DNA of 9,700 bases. Source: an uncultured Clostridia bacterium (GTDB lineage: Bacteria; Bacillota; Clostridia; Oscillospirales; Acutalibacteraceae). The notes under the pieces are model-generated. The model did no database searches. It saw only the letters and a program-made list of their open reading frames with translations, and was not told where the DNA came from. Shown here one piece after another: positions 1 through 6,446 of this stretch (position 1 is its first letter; each line of letters begins with the position of its first letter). The position numbers and the translations under genes were made by a program. The stretch covers positions 1 through 9,700 of the forward strand of contig CALDHV010000118.1 in NCBI GenBank assembly GCA_937902305.1, in the 5' to 3' direction.

Positions 1-65
1 GCGAAAGCAGAAATATTTCACAATGCCAAAGGCATTATTTCACATCGGCGAAGCCGATATATCAC
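1..65. repeat. Tandem short hairpins with TTTCAC linkers (array end)
   Basis: Two perfect six-base-pair hairpins with three-base loops lie in tandem: AATGCC-AAA-GGCATT at 22-36 and ATCGGC-GAA-GCCGAT at 44-58. Each is flanked by a near-identical linker: ATATTTCAC at 13-21, ATTTCAC at 37-43 and ATATCAC at 59-65. The stems differ in sequence while the linkers are kept. This pattern matches, from memory, hairpin arrays scattered in Ruminococcaceae-type genomes. The array probably continues to the left of the window, since GCGAAAGC at 1-8 looks like the remains of another unit. The function is unknown. It is not a CRISPR, because the conserved part is only about 7 bases. Confidence 0.6.
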
Positions 66-137
66 TTGTTATTTACGTGGGTTCAAACCCATCCACCGAT
101 TTGTCGAAAACATTTTTCCATAGTCCAATCACAGCGC

Positions 138-177
138 AAAAAAGCCCGGTGCGGTCACGAGCGGACTGCACCGGGCT
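138..177 (-). terminator. Rho-independent terminator of metNIQ
   Basis: Fourteen bases (143-156) pair with 164-177 around a 7-base loop. The outer ten pairs are perfect (AGCCCGGTGC with GCACCGGGCT) and the inner part contains one G-T pair. On the minus strand the stem is followed directly by six T (A-run 138-143 on plus). It lies 14 bases beyond the metQ stop codon, as expected for the end of the importer operon. Confidence 0.9.
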
Positions 178-190
178 GTTCTTTGCTCTG

Positions 191-997
191 TCAGAAGCTC
201 GGCACCACCGAGCCGTCGTATTTGCCGACGATAAAGGTCTTGACTGCATCGCTCTGCAAAGCGGCAACCAAAGCCTTGATACCGGGATCGTTTTCGCGCC
301 CCTCTTTGACCGCCACAATGTTGGCATAGGTCTGCGCCGCTTCAGAGTCCTTGGACTCCGCCGCCAACGCCTGACTGACCCGCAGACCTGCACCGATCGC
401 GTAATTACCGTTGATGACGGCAACGGCACAATCGTCCAGTACACCGGGGATCAGCGCCGCCTCCATCTCGACAATGTCATAATGATGCGGATTTTCCGTA
501 ATATCCTGCTTGGTCGCGGTCAATCCGGCATTCTCTTTCAGCTTGATCAGCCCATTGGCGGCGAGCAGCTGCAACGCCCGCCCTTCGTTGGACGGGTCAT
601 TCGGCACCGGGATCCTGGCGCCGTCCGGAAGCGCCGCCAGGCTCTTGCAGGTGCCGGCATAGATTCCGTACGGCTCATAATGGATCTTGCCGACGCTGAC
701 AAGATGGGTGCCGTTTTCGGCATTAAAGCTTTCCAGATACGGCGTATGCTGGAAATAGTTCGCGTCCAGCTCCTCGTCCTCCGTCGCCGTATTCGGCAAA
801 ACAAAATCGTCGTAAATCTTGATGCTCAATTCATAGCCCTGCTCTGCCAGCACGTTTTTGACCGATTCCAAGATCTCCGCGTGAGGTGTCGAACTGGCAC
901 CGACGACGATCTTGTTGCCGTCTTTTTCCCCACCGCAACCGGTAAGGCAGAGCATCAGCATCATCACCACCAAAATCAAAGAAACCGCTTTTTTCAT
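191..997 (-). CDS. metQ: Methionine ABC transporter substrate-binding lipoprotein MetQ (NlpA family)
   Basis: This is the extracellular methionine-binding lipoprotein that delivers substrate to MetNI. The 268-residue product starts with a basic n-region, a hydrophobic stretch and the lipobox LTGC (Cys21), so it should be lipid-anchored on the outer face of the membrane. The mature part has the NlpA/MetQ pattern: VVGASSTPHAEIL near residues 32-44, the ANYFQHTPYL segment near 79-88, and IPVPNDPSNEGRAL near 129-142. Length is normal for the family. It is the third gene of metN-metI-metQ, 16 bases after the metI stop, with AAGAGGGGTG as ribosome binding site. Substrate within the family (L-Met, D-Met or a related compound) cannot be fixed from sequence, but the MetN C-terminal NIL domain supports methionine. 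Confidence 0.93.
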   Translation of the reverse strand: MKKAVSLILVVMMLMLCLTGCGGEKDGNKIVVGASSTPHAEILESVKNVLAEQGYELSIKIYDDFVLPNTATEDEELDANYFQHTPYLESFNAENGTHLVSVGKIHYEPYGIYAGTCKSLAALPDGARIPVPNDPSNEGRALQLLAANGLIKLKENAGLTATKQDITENPHHYDIVEMEAALIPGVLDDCAVAVINGNYAIGAGLRVSQALAAESKDSEAAQTYANIVAVKEGRENDPGIKALVAALQSDAVKTFIVGKYDGSVVPSF

Positions 998-1013
998 ACT
1001 CTGTTCACCCCTC

Positions 1014-1700
1014 TTACTTACGGATGCGCTTGTCGGTCGCCTTGGCGATCCCCGCTCCGACCTCCTGGATGATCTGCACGATCACGACCAGAAGAACGGC
1101 GGCGATATACATGATCTTGCTGTCAAAGCGATACAGTCCGTACTGTATCGCCATGGCGCCCAGGCCGCCCTGCCCGATCAGATAGGTCATCGGCGTATAA
1201 CCGAGGATGGTGGTGATGGCGATCGCCGCGCCGATCAGCAACGACGGCTTGGCTTCCGGCAGGAGCACCTTGGTGATGATCTGCCAGTTGGAGCTTCCCA
1301 TCGCCTGTGCCGCCTCGATGACGCCGCTGTCGGTCTCCTTGAGGGAGGACTCGATCACACGGGAAACATACGGCGCCGCCGCGATGACAAGATAAACGAT
1401 GAACGCCTCTATCGAGGTTTTTTTACCGACAATAAACTTGGCGATCGGCTGGGTCATCACCAGCAGGATGATGAACGGTACCGAGCGCAGGATATTAACG
1501 ATCAGCCCGATCACGCGATTGACGACCGGGTGCGGCGCAATGCCGTTTTTATCGGTCATATACAGCAAAACCCCGATCGGGATGCCGAAAACATACGATA
1601 TGGCGGCGCCGACCACGGTGATAATGAGCGTGACCAGCGTCGCATCGGCATACGGTTGCCAGGACCCGTTGCCGAAAATATTGGTGAAAAGCTCGGTCAT
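1014..1700 (-). CDS. metI: Methionine ABC transporter permease MetI
   Basis: This is the membrane subunit of the MetNIQ importer, 228 residues with about five hydrophobic segments (roughly 20-46, 66-88, 96-116, 154-176, 196-215). The EAA loop that contacts the ATPase is clear at 129-154 (EAAQAMGSSNWQIITKVLLP). The frame stays open to 1859, but the start at 1700 is preferred. It has a strong GGAGGAGG site a few bases upstream, its ATGA overlaps the metN stop by four bases (translational coupling), and the extra 53 residues would be hydrophilic antisense of the metN NIL domain. The length matches known MetI proteins (about 217-230 residues). Confidence 0.93.
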   Translation of the reverse strand: MTELFTNIFGNGSWQPYADATLVTLIITVVGAAISYVFGIPIGVLLYMTDKNGIAPHPVVNRVIGLIVNILRSVPFIILLVMTQPIAKFIVGKKTSIEAFIVYLVIAAAPYVSRVIESSLKETDSGVIEAAQAMGSSNWQIITKVLLPEAKPSLLIGAAIAITTILGYTPMTYLIGQGGLGAMAIQYGLYRFDSKIMYIAAVLLVVIVQIIQEVGAGIAKATDKRIRK

Positions 1701-2713
1701 GGCAGATCCTCCTCCCGAAAGCGAATGCCGTTTTCCGTCAAATAGGTCGTGATGCGCTCGCAGGCGCGGGGATCGGCAGGGAGACGGATCAAAAGCGAGC
1801 CTGCCGTTCCGTCCGCCGTCGGCGCCGAGGCGGACAAAATACCGACCTGCACCCGGCACTGGAGCGATAGGCGGGAGATCAAAGTTTCGTCCGTCGCACC
1901 GTCATATTCGACACGCAGGCACCGCCTGCCGAGCTCGGACGGCACGGCATCCCCCTTCGGCAAAATCAGCTCCCGCGCGATCGCGGATTGCGGGTACAAA
2001 AACACATCCTTGACATTGCCCAGCTCGACGATACGGCTTTGATCAATGACCGCGACGCGGTGGCAGATCTGCTCGACCACCTTCATCTCGTGGGTGATGA
2101 CCACGATCGTGACCCCCATATCCCGGTTGATCCGTTGCAACAGGTCGAGGATGGAGCGGGTCGTGGTCGGGTCGAGCGCGCTGGTCGCCTCATCGCACAG
2201 AAGCATCTGCGGCTCATTTGCCAGCGCCCGGGCGATCGCCACCCGCTGTGCCTGCCCGCCGGACAGTTGCGACGGATAGGCGTGCATACGGTCTTGAAGC
2301 CCGACCAGAGTCAGCAGCTCGACGGCACGCTTGCGCGCCTTCGCGCGCGGAACGCCGGTGATCTCCAGCGGATAGCAGACGTTGCCGATGGCGTCCCGCT
2401 GGGACAGCAGGTTGACGCCCTGAAAGATCATACCGATCTGCTGGCGTTGACGGAGCAGTTCCTTTTTGCTCATCGCGGTAAGGTCCTTGCCGTTGACCAG
2501 CACCCGACCCTCGGTCGGATTTTCCAAAAAGTTGATACAGCGCACGAGCGTGCTTTTGCCCGCGCCGCTCAAACCGATGATGCCGAATATCTCGCCCCGA
2601 CGGATCGTGAGATTGACATCCCGCAAAGCGGCGACTTCGCTGTCGGCAGTATGAAAGATTTTACTCAAATGCTCAATACAGATCAGATTTTCCGATGCAA
2701 GCGGATCGCTCAC
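1697..2713 (-). CDS. metN: Methionine ABC transporter ATPase MetN with NIL domain
   Basis: This is the ATP-hydrolysing subunit of the methionine importer, 338 residues from the chosen start. It carries Walker A GLSGAGKST (47-55), signature LSGGQ (150-154), Walker B LLCDE ending at Glu175, and the switch His in VITHEM (His208). The last ~75 residues (264-338) form the ACT-like NIL domain, which in the E. coli MetNI transporter binds methionine and shuts transport down (trans-inhibition). The frame also allows a GTG at 2731. However, the strong GGGGAGGG site at 2722-2729 sits eight bases before the GTG at 2713, so I chose the latter. First gene of the operon; stop overlaps metI. Confidence 0.93.
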   Translation of the reverse strand: MSDPLASENLICIEHLSKIFHTADSEVAALRDVNLTIRRGEIFGIIGLSGAGKSTLVRCINFLENPTEGRVLVNGKDLTAMSKKELLRQRQQIGMIFQGVNLLSQRDAIGNVCYPLEITGVPRAKARKRAVELLTLVGLQDRMHAYPSQLSGGQAQRVAIARALANEPQMLLCDEATSALDPTTTRSILDLLQRINRDMGVTIVVITHEMKVVEQICHRVAVIDQSRIVELGNVKDVFLYPQSAIARELILPKGDAVPSELGRRCLRVEYDGATDETLISRLSLQCRVQVGILSASAPTADGTAGSLLIRLPADPRACERITTYLTENGIRFREEDLP

Positions 2714-2721
2714 AGCAACGT

Positions 2722-2729
2722 CCCTCCCC
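2722..2729 (-). promoter_or_regulatory. Shine-Dalgarno site fixing the metN GTG start
   Basis: GGGGAGGG on the minus strand lies eight bases ahead of the GTG at 2713. It overlaps the alternative GTG at 2731, which would therefore have no usable site. This places the metN start at 2713. Confidence 0.7.
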
Positions 2730-2766
2730 ACGCGGGTGATATAAAAAACGCCTTTCCAAAATCAAA

Positions 2767-2788
2767 GTTACTTATGGCTATAAGTACC
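2767..2788. promoter_or_regulatory. Palindromic operator candidate in metNIQ leader
   Basis: TACTTAT-GGCT-ATAAGTA is a perfect seven-base inverted repeat with a four-base centre (2769-2786). It extends by one more pair (G2767, C2788) across a mismatch. It falls at roughly +11 to +32 from the predicted metN start of transcription, where a bound dimer would block RNA polymerase. AT-rich arms and short spacing fit a winged-helix repressor (for example GntR type) better than an RNA terminator, because no T-run follows. The regulator is not in the window. Confidence 0.5.
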
Positions 2789-2804
2789 TATAATAAACGT
2801 GAGT

Positions 2805-2833
2805 ATTATATCATTGGTCAATAGGCTTGTCAA
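2805..2833 (-). promoter_or_regulatory. Sigma-A promoter of metNIQ
   Basis: On the minus strand there is a perfect TTGACA (2828-2833), a 17-base spacer and a perfect TATAAT (2805-2810). Transcription should start near 2798 and give a leader of about 85 bases before the metN GTG. Such a strong core promoter suggests that control is by repression. Confidence 0.85.
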
Positions 2834-2942
2834 GGGGTTTTCAAAAAGTGAAATGAAAATAGAGAAACAGAGCAAATGAGAGCAAACGAGAGAGAAAACG
2901 AGAGATTGACGGATGTAAATTAAAAAATCCGGAAATTGGGGG

Positions 2943-2971
2943 TTGACAACCGAAAATGGGTATGGTATGAT
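2943..2971 (+). promoter_or_regulatory. Sigma-A promoter of rplM-rpsI
   Basis: TTGACA (2943-2948), a 17-base spacer and TATGAT (2966-2971) form a near-consensus promoter pointing to rplM. The predicted start is near 2978. It diverges from the metN promoter; the two -35 boxes are about 110 bases apart. The stretch between (2834-2942) is AT- and purine-rich, and I see no gene in it. Confidence 0.8.
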
Positions 2972-2977
2972 ACGATC

Positions 2978-3085
2978 TGTTCGAAAAAGGGCGCTCCATT
3001 TCCGTCCGTGCGATGGAAAACGACCCAGGAACGCCTCGTTTCAACGGCCGCTTGCGGGCCGCAACAATAATAGGAGGAAAAAACT
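2978..3085 (+). ncRNA. Probable L13 ribosomal protein leader (rplM autoregulation)
   Basis: About 108 bases separate the predicted start of transcription from the rplM ATG, long for a plain leader. The segment can fold: CCAT/ATGG (2996-2999 with 3013-3016), a stem CGGCC/GGCCG with a 7-base loop (3045-3061), and a possible closing pairing of AGGGCG (about 2988-2993) with CGCCT (3032-3036). Firmicutes are known to carry an L13 leader (Rfam L13_leader) at this exact place, through which L13 is thought to repress its own operon. The assignment rests on position and foldability; I did not match it to the covariance model. Confidence 0.55.
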
Positions 3086-3511
3086 ATGACTTTTATGGCA
3101 AAAGCCGGCGAGATCGAGCGTAAATGGTACGTCATCGACGCCGCCGGGAAACCGCTCGGTCGTGTCGCCGTCAAGGCGGCAGTCCTGCTACGCGGTAAGC
3201 ACAAGCCCACCTTCACCCCGCACGTTGACTGCGGTGACAATGTCATCATCATCAACTGCGCTGAGGCTGTTTTGACCGGCAAGAAGCTCGAAAACAAGCT
3301 GTGGCAGCGCCACACCGGCTGGATCGGCAACCTCAAGACCACCAACTATGCCACGCTGATGGCACAGCGCCCGACCAAGGCGATGGAGCTGGCGGTCAAC
3401 GGTATGATCCCGAACAACACCATCGGCCGTGCCGCCGAGACTCGCCTGCACTGCTATGCCGGCGCGGAGCATCCGCACGCGTCCCAGAAGCCCGAAGCTA
3501 TCGAGCTGTGA
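3086..3511 (+). CDS. rplM: 50S ribosomal protein L13
   Basis: L13 is an early-assembly protein of the large ribosomal subunit that binds 23S rRNA. The 141-residue product has all family landmarks: KWYVIDA and LGRVA near the start (13-28), LLRGKHKPTFTPHVDCGD (34-51), and the conserved block AVNGMIPNNTIGR (103-115) followed by LHCYAGAEHPH (121-131). Length is standard. The ATG at 3086 has AGGAGG at 3072-3077, eight bases upstream. A second Met at codon 4 has a worse spacing. It forms the classic two-gene operon with rpsI, 19 bases downstream, and is probably autoregulated through the leader. Confidence 0.98.
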   Translation: MTFMAKAGEIERKWYVIDAAGKPLGRVAVKAAVLLRGKHKPTFTPHVDCGDNVIIINCAEAVLTGKKLENKLWQRHTGWIGNLKTTNYATLMAQRPTKAMELAVNGMIPNNTIGRAAETRLHCYAGAEHPHASQKPEAIEL

Positions 3512-3530
3512 TTGAAGGAGGCTAACGAAA

Positions 3531-3935
3531 ATGGATTATAATACCAGACCTTTTTTCTATGGCACCGGCCGCCGGAAATCCTCTGTCGCGCGTGTGCGTC
3601 TGTACCAGGGTACCGGTAAAGTGACCATCAACGGCCGCGATATTGACGATTATTTCGGCCTGGAGACTCTCAAGTTGCTCGTCCGTCAGCCGCTCGCGCT
3701 GACCGAGCTGACCGAGAAATTCGACATCGAGTGCCGCGTCGCCGGCGGCGGCGTGACTGGTCAGGCGGGTGCGATCCGTCACGGCATCGCCCGTGCGCTG
3801 TTGCAGTATGACAGCGAAAACCTGCGTCCTCTGCTGAAGAAAGCCGGGTTCCTGACCCGCGATCCTCGTATGAAGGAGCGCAAGAAGTACGGCCTCAAAG
3901 CCGCCCGTCGCGCACCGCAGTTCAGCAAGCGCTGA
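3531..3935 (+). CDS. rpsI: 30S ribosomal protein S9
   Basis: S9 is a small-subunit head protein whose C-terminal tail reaches the P-site tRNA. The 134-residue product shows GTGRRKSSVARV (11-22), the GGGVTGQAGAIRHGIARAL block (72-90), DPRMKERKKYG (111-121) and the fully conserved basic tail ending RRAPQFSKR. A ribosome binding site AAGGAGG at 3515-3521 lies nine bases before the ATG. It is the second gene of rplM-rpsI and is followed by a strong terminator 15 bases after its stop. Confidence 0.98.
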   Translation: MDYNTRPFFYGTGRRKSSVARVRLYQGTGKVTINGRDIDDYFGLETLKLLVRQPLALTELTEKFDIECRVAGGGVTGQAGAIRHGIARALLQYDSENLRPLLKKAGFLTRDPRMKERKKYGLKAARRAPQFSKR

Positions 3936-3950
3936 TTGCTCTGTATTCAA

Positions 3951-3983
3951 AAAAACAGTCCATCCAACGGATGGACTGTTTTT
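3951..3983. terminator. Bidirectional terminator between rpsI and rlmH
   Basis: AAACAGTCCATCC (3953-3965) pairs perfectly with GGATGGACTGTTT (3969-3981) around an AAC loop. On plus the stem ends in a run of five to six T; on minus it ends in seven T (A-run starting at 3949). It therefore serves the convergent rpsI and rlmH transcripts, whose stops lie 15 and about 12 bases away. Confidence 0.92.
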
Positions 3984-3994
3984 ATATTATGTAG

Positions 3995-4477
3995 TCATTT
4001 ATGATATTTTCCGTTTATTGAGATTTGAAACGCGCGGTAGAGCTGTTCCAGCACCATCACCCGCGCCAACTGGTGGGGAAAGGTCATCGGGGACATCGAC
4101 AGCCGCAACGCCGCCTGCCGTTTGACCTCCTCGGACAGCCCGTAGGAGCCGCCGATAACCAACGTCAGATGGCTCATTCCCTCCAGCGCCCACGCATCAA
4201 TCCGGCGGGAAAGGGCGGGACTGTCCAGCTCTTTTCCCTCAATGCACAGCGCCGCGCCAACGCTGTCACGTGGCCATTGCGCCAGCAGGCGCTTGCCCTC
4301 CGCCTCCAAGGCGGCATAGATCTGCGTCGCATTTGGCTCATCCGGCAGGCGCTCCTCCGCCACCTCGACGATCGTCAATTTGCAAAAAGCACCGAGCCGC
4401 TTTTCGTATTCAGCACAGGCGTCCCGCCAATATGCCTCCTTGAGCTTGCCGACGCACAGCAATGTGACCCTCCACAT
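3995..4477 (-). CDS. rlmH: 23S rRNA (pseudouridine1915-N3)-methyltransferase RlmH
   Basis: RlmH (YbeA/OrfX) is a small SPOUT-fold enzyme that uses S-adenosylmethionine to methylate pseudouridine 1915 in helix 69 of 23S rRNA on assembled ribosomes. The 160-residue product is full length. It has the cofactor loop VIGGSYG (107-113), the conserved SMSPMTFPHQLARVMVLEQL block (127-146) and a C-terminal YHK. The usual GEPYHK ending reads NGKYHK here, a modest variation. CGGAG (4486-4490) serves as ribosome binding site inside the end of the preceding gene, and the gap to that gene's stop is only four bases, so it is the last cistron of the murA operon. Its 3' end contains the TATCATAAATGA element. 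Confidence 0.96.
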   Translation of the reverse strand: MWRVTLLCVGKLKEAYWRDACAEYEKRLGAFCKLTIVEVAEERLPDEPNATQIYAALEAEGKRLLAQWPRDSVGAALCIEGKELDSPALSRRIDAWALEGMSHLTLVIGGSYGLSEEVKRQAALRLSMSPMTFPHQLARVMVLEQLYRAFQISINGKYHK

Positions 4478-4481
4478 AGCG

Positions 4482-5558
4482 TTATCTCCGGCGGATCCTG
4501 CGCCATGCGTTATCTCGCTTTTTGGCGATCAGCGCAACAAGCACCAGCACGACCAATCCTGCCGCGATGTACAGGAGCACCTTCCACGGGAACGGGCGAC
4601 GGGGGGCTTTCTCCGTCTTTTCCTCGGCAGAGCCGGGAACAAACCGATGCGGCTCTCCATCCAGCAAAAATCCGCCGCTTGCTTTTACGGAATCGGTGGC
4701 AAAGCCGATCAGCTCGTCTGATCCGTCAAACGGTGAAAATGCCGTTACCTTATCGGGGATGCGGTTGGTGAGCATCTCATACCAAACACAGGCGGCAAGG
4801 TATTTGCCCGCATTGCTCGCGTGCGCCGAAGTGTCCTTGTTGAGCGAAATGCCGTCGGCGGTCGGGTCGTAGCGTCCGCTTTCCCGTGCCAGCGTGAAAG
4901 CATCGCCGCAGGGAATGATCTGCGCACCGATCAGCGCCGCCGCCTTGTCCCCCGCCTCCTGCAAGGCGGCATCCATCGTCGCCTGGTCGTCGTCGTAGTT
5001 CGTGAACATATCGACACTGCCGTTTTGCGGGATGTATTCCGTTTTTTCCAATGACCAGAAGCGGTGATAAAGGAACTTGGTGCGGCGCAGACCCCGCATG
5101 GCACGCACCTGTCCGGCAAGTGCCGCCAGATCCTCCTTGAAAACATCAAAGAAGCCCGCGTCGTCCACCTTATCCTGGAAAATGATACAGTCCCAGTCCT
5201 CGTCGCAGATCATTTCGGTCAGCGTTTTATGCAGGTTTTCGCCCTCCGGCGTGTCCGGCGTATATTTCTTGTAATAACCGCGGCTGACATCACCGCTTTC
5301 GCCATAGACCCAATCTTTTTCCAACGCGTGGAGGTGGGTTGTGCTGGAGCAGTTGCCGCTGAACGCCACGCCGACCGTCATATCTACGCCCTGCGAAAGC
5401 GCCAGCCGGCACAGATATTCGGTCGCATTGAGACTGTAGCTGTGTCCGATGCACAGCACCTTGAACGGGGTCTGCTCCGGCTCATCCTGCGCCATGCACG
5501 GGATGGCAGTCAAAATAATACCGAGGGTCAGCAAAATGCACGCTATACGCCGTATCAT
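4482..5558 (-). CDS. Membrane-anchored DUF4886 SGNH-hydrolase-like protein
   Basis: The product (358 residues) has a signal peptide with a likely signal peptidase I site near CMA-QD (after residue 23). A DUF4886-like domain follows, then a single C-terminal membrane helix (about 325-346) and an Arg/Lys-rich tail, so the domain should face outside. DUF4886 belongs to the SGNH/GDSL esterase fold. The block I serine is visible in CIGHSYS (Ser40), an aspartate-histidine pair in DTSAHAS (Asp242, His246), and KYLAACVWYEMLT (252-264) is characteristic. Substrate is unknown; an O-acyl group on cell-wall or glycan polymer is a guess. ATG at 5558 is preferred over 5564 because GGAG ends eight bases before it against two. 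It lies 21 bases after walJ and four before rlmH, hence in the murA operon. Confidence 0.75.
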   Translation of the reverse strand: MIRRIACILLTLGIILTAIPCMAQDEPEQTPFKVLCIGHSYSLNATEYLCRLALSQGVDMTVGVAFSGNCSSTTHLHALEKDWVYGESGDVSRGYYKKYTPDTPEGENLHKTLTEMICDEDWDCIIFQDKVDDAGFFDVFKEDLAALAGQVRAMRGLRRTKFLYHRFWSLEKTEYIPQNGSVDMFTNYDDDQATMDAALQEAGDKAAALIGAQIIPCGDAFTLARESGRYDPTADGISLNKDTSAHASNAGKYLAACVWYEMLTNRIPDKVTAFSPFDGSDELIGFATDSVKASGGFLLDGEPHRFVPGSAEEKTEKAPRRPFPWKVLLYIAAGLVVLVLVALIAKKRDNAWRRIRRR

Positions 5559-5579
5559 TGTCATTACTCCTCTAATCTG

Positions 5580-6374
5580 TCAGGCTATGGTTTCCACATT
5601 TTGTGTTCCGACCGGGGCGGCGATCGAAAGCCGATAGTCGCGCTCCCGGACATATCCGGCGGCACTTAATGCCGCCTCGGCGGTCTGCTCCGCCAGCGCG
5701 GGGGTGTTATTATGCTGGCTCAAATGTGCCAGCACAAAGCGCTTGGCGCCCGCCGCGGCAAGCTGTGGCAGTACCGCCGCACAATCGGCATTGGCGAGAT
5801 GCCCGCCGTCGCCGCGAATGCGTTGCTGTAAGCAAAAAGGGTATGGCCCGTTGCGGAGCATAAAGGGGTCGTGGTTGGACTCAATATGTACCAACCGACA
5901 GCCGGTCATTCCCGCCATCATATCGTCGGTGACAAAGCCGCTGTCGGTGGCGATCGCCAGCCCTACCCCACCGCTCTCGATGCGGTAACCGTAGCACTGG
6001 CGGCTATCGTGAGAGGTGGCAAACGGCAGAACGGTCATCCCGTGAAAATGTAACGCCTGTCCGGCGGGCAATGCGTACAATGCCTGCCCCGCCACGACCT
6101 TTTGTGCCTCGGCAAGTGCATCCAGCGTGCCGGCGGAGGCAAGCATCGGCCAGCCGTACCGCTTATACAGCACCTGTAGTCCGGCAATATGATCGGTATG
6201 CTCGTGGGAAATAAACACCGCACGTATCGAGCCGGGGTCGATCTGCCGGTCGCGCAGGGCGGTCTCGATCCGCTTTGCCGACACGCCGACATCAACCAGC
6301 ACACCCGCCGTTTCGTTTCCGACATAGGTACAGTTTCCGCTGCTCCCGCTGAACAATGAGCAATATCGCAGCAT
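5580..6374 (-). CDS. walJ: MBL-fold metallohydrolase of the WalJ/YycJ family
   Basis: This is a cytoplasmic beta-lactamase-fold hydrolase of 264 residues. In Bacillus and streptococci the homologue is part of the WalRK (YycFG) regulon gene set and has been linked to cell-wall homeostasis and to cell division or replication timing. Metal ligands are plain: HEHTDH (57-62), SHD (121-123), Asp144 in ATDSG, ESNHD (165-169), GHLAN (191-195) and LAHLSQHNN (216-223). The N-terminal LFSGSSGNCTYV (7-18) is also typical. The frame extends to 6401, but AAGGAG lies seven bases before the ATG at 6374 and the family normally starts at this point. No WalRK genes are in the window; the neighbour upstream is murA. 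The symbol is by family resemblance only. Confidence 0.88.
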   Translation of the reverse strand: MLRYCSLFSGSSGNCTYVGNETAGVLVDVGVSAKRIETALRDRQIDPGSIRAVFISHEHTDHIAGLQVLYKRYGWPMLASAGTLDALAEAQKVVAGQALYALPAGQALHFHGMTVLPFATSHDSRQCYGYRIESGGVGLAIATDSGFVTDDMMAGMTGCRLVHIESNHDPFMLRNGPYPFCLQQRIRGDGGHLANADCAAVLPQLAAAGAKRFVLAHLSQHNNTPALAEQTAEAALSAAGYVRERDYRLSIAAPVGTQNVETIA

Positions 6375-6400
6375 TCCGCCGCTCCTTTCCGACGAAAGCA

Positions 6401-6428
6401 CCGCAGGAAACGCATCAGCTTCCTGCGG
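6401..6428 (-). other. Intercistronic hairpin between murA and walJ
   Basis: Nine perfect pairs (CCGCAGGAA at 6401-6409 with TTCCTGCGG at 6420-6428) enclose a ten-base loop, 18 bases after the murA stop and 27 before the walJ start. No T-run follows on the minus strand, so it is unlikely to be a full terminator. It may be an RNA processing or mRNA-stabilising element that lets murA and the downstream genes have different levels. Confidence 0.5.
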
Positions 6429-6446
6429 CGCACGTTTGGTAGAAAA

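Noticed and set aside
13..65. CRISPR array
   Set aside because: The constant part is only about 7 bases, the unit is about 22 bases with self-complementary inserts, and no cas gene is present.
76..98. T-arm-like sequence GGGTTCAAACCCA, possible tRNA end or attachment site
   Set aside because: It is a perfect six-base inverted repeat with a two-base centre, but the stem does not fit a 5+7+5 T-arm and no tRNA body precedes it.
23..1072. Long plus-strand open frame (349 codons)
   Set aside because: It begins inside the hairpin array, runs antisense to metQ and into metI, has an Arg/His/Gln-rich composition and no ribosome binding site. It is a shadow of a GC-rich gene.
1701..1859. N-terminal extension of metI
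   Set aside because: It overlaps the metN NIL domain out of frame. The ATGA overlap and GGAGGAGG site fix the start at 1700.
2714..2798. SAM (S-box) or T-box riboswitch upstream of metN
   Set aside because: The leader is about 85 bases, with one AT-rich palindrome and no aptamer-like helices or terminator stem with T-run.
5064..5669. Plus-strand open frame of 201 codons
   Set aside because: It is antisense to the DUF4886 gene and the end of walJ, with no ribosome site and no recognisable motif.
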